Position numbers and translations under genes: made by a program. Positions 5,455 through 5,560 of a stretch of DNA of 5,560 nt are shown piece by piece. A model generated the notes under the pieces. The model did no database searches. It was not told where the DNA came from and saw only the letters and a program-made list of their open reading frames with translations. The stretch is from Methanobacteriota archaeon. Lineage in GTDB: Archaea > Halobacteriota > Methanosarcinia > Methanosarcinales > Methanosarcinaceae. Position 1 is the stretch's first letter; each line of letters starts with the position of its first letter. The DNA lies in NCBI GenBank assembly GCA_030837265.1, contig JAUPKV010000218.1, positions 1-5,560 of the forward strand, in the 5' to 3' direction.

Positions 5455-5560
5455 ATGACTAAAATGAACTGGAAAGACCGCAATGTCTTTGTAACGGTAT
5501 GTATCCATACATTGCCAGAAACCGTTGTGCTTATAAACTATCAGTTCCTGATCTTCAGAA
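5455..5560 (+). CDS. rfbG: CDP-glucose 4,6-dehydratase, first codons only, joined to inverted rfbF sequence
   Basis: The reading starts MTKMNWKDRNVFVT, the typical N-terminus of CDP-glucose 4,6-dehydratase just before its Rossmann GxTGFxG nucleotide loop. That enzyme converts CDP-glucose to CDP-4-keto-6-deoxyglucose using bound NAD, and its gene normally follows rfbF. A ribosome binding site and an 11-base gap to rfbF support this identity. From codon 15 (5497) the expected Gly-rich loop is absent. The frame instead reads VCIHTLPETVVLINYQ, which is the antisense translation of rfbF. Only about 5455-5497 is therefore genuine rfbG; the rest is the inverted repeat. The frame stays open to the window edge. 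A second ATG at 5464 (MNWKDR) is an alternative start without its own clear ribosome binding site. Confidence 0.7.
   Translation, partial: MTKMNWKDRNVFVTVCIHTLPETVVLINYQFLIFR

Larger units (their letters stand above)
5317..5560. repeat. Perfect 67-bp inverted repeat (fold-back) at the window edge
   Basis: Positions 5494-5560 are the exact reverse complement of 5317-5383, compared base by base, with paired coordinates summing to 10877. The arms flank a 110-base centre (5384-5493) that contains the end of rfbF and the start of rfbG. The match ends at 5383/5494, where the next pair differs. At the other side it reaches the last base, so the repeat may continue. ACGG at 5494-5497 fits both the rfbG codons for Thr-Gly and the inverted rfbF, consistent with a join at four bases of microhomology. 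This looks like a chimeric join, not a functional repeat. Confidence 0.95.

Noticed and set aside
5223..5483. Minus-strand frames of 62 and 86 codons over the end of rfbF
   Set aside because: They are antisense to rfbF and are lengthened by the inverted repeat; the ATYMEP/ICT-type peptides simply mirror rfbF codons.
5317..5560. Invertible switch or phase-variation element
   Set aside because: There is no recombinase gene or promoter in the invertible part, and the arms are an antisense gene fragment that destroys rfbG; a chimera or fold-back explains it more simply.

Overview
The window looks like DNA from a methanogenic archaeon of the Methanosarcina type. Three things suggest this. It carries an archaeal AglB/STT3 oligosaccharyltransferase. 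It carries a DHH phosphoesterase that appears to begin with an RCK/TrkA-N-like segment, an architecture I associate with Methanosarcinales. The genes are moderately A+T-rich and separated by long, very A+T-rich spacers. The assignment rests on protein character and layout only; no search was run.

Layout. Positions 1-1142 (+) hold the 3' part of a DHH-DHHA1 phosphoesterase whose start lies before the window. A short convergent spacer with a hairpin/T-rich terminator candidate (1144-1200) separates it from aglB, which runs on the minus strand from 3753 (or more likely 3711) to 1237. Next comes a 913-bp A+T-rich, apparently non-coding spacer (3754-4666). It holds the divergent promoters of aglB and of the next gene, plus several small dyads and short direct repeats. 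Positions 4667-5443 (+) encode a complete glucose-1-phosphate cytidylyltransferase (rfbF). Eleven bases later the frame of CDP-glucose 4,6-dehydratase (rfbG) begins at 5455, with its own ribosome binding site.

The most striking observation is at the right edge. After about 14 recognisable codons rfbG stops making sense, because 5494-5560 is a perfect 67-base reverse complement of 5317-5383 inside rfbF. The match runs to the last base of the window, so its full length is unknown. The join sits at ACGG, four bases that fit both sequences. This is a fold-back inversion. It is most easily explained as an amplification or assembly chimera at a contig end, and less likely as a real rearrangement that destroys rfbG.

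Biology. RfbF makes CDP-glucose, and RfbG would convert it to CDP-4-keto-6-deoxyglucose, the precursor of 3,6-dideoxyhexoses and related branched sugars. AglB transfers a lipid-linked glycan to Asn-X-Ser/Thr sites on the outer face of the membrane. Side by side they suggest a surface-glycan or N-glycosylation locus, although the two transcription units are divergent and a shared role is inference. The DHH protein is probably an unrelated neighbour. I found no convincing new biological system here. The fold-back and the candidate regulatory dyad upstream of aglB are the items most worth checking.
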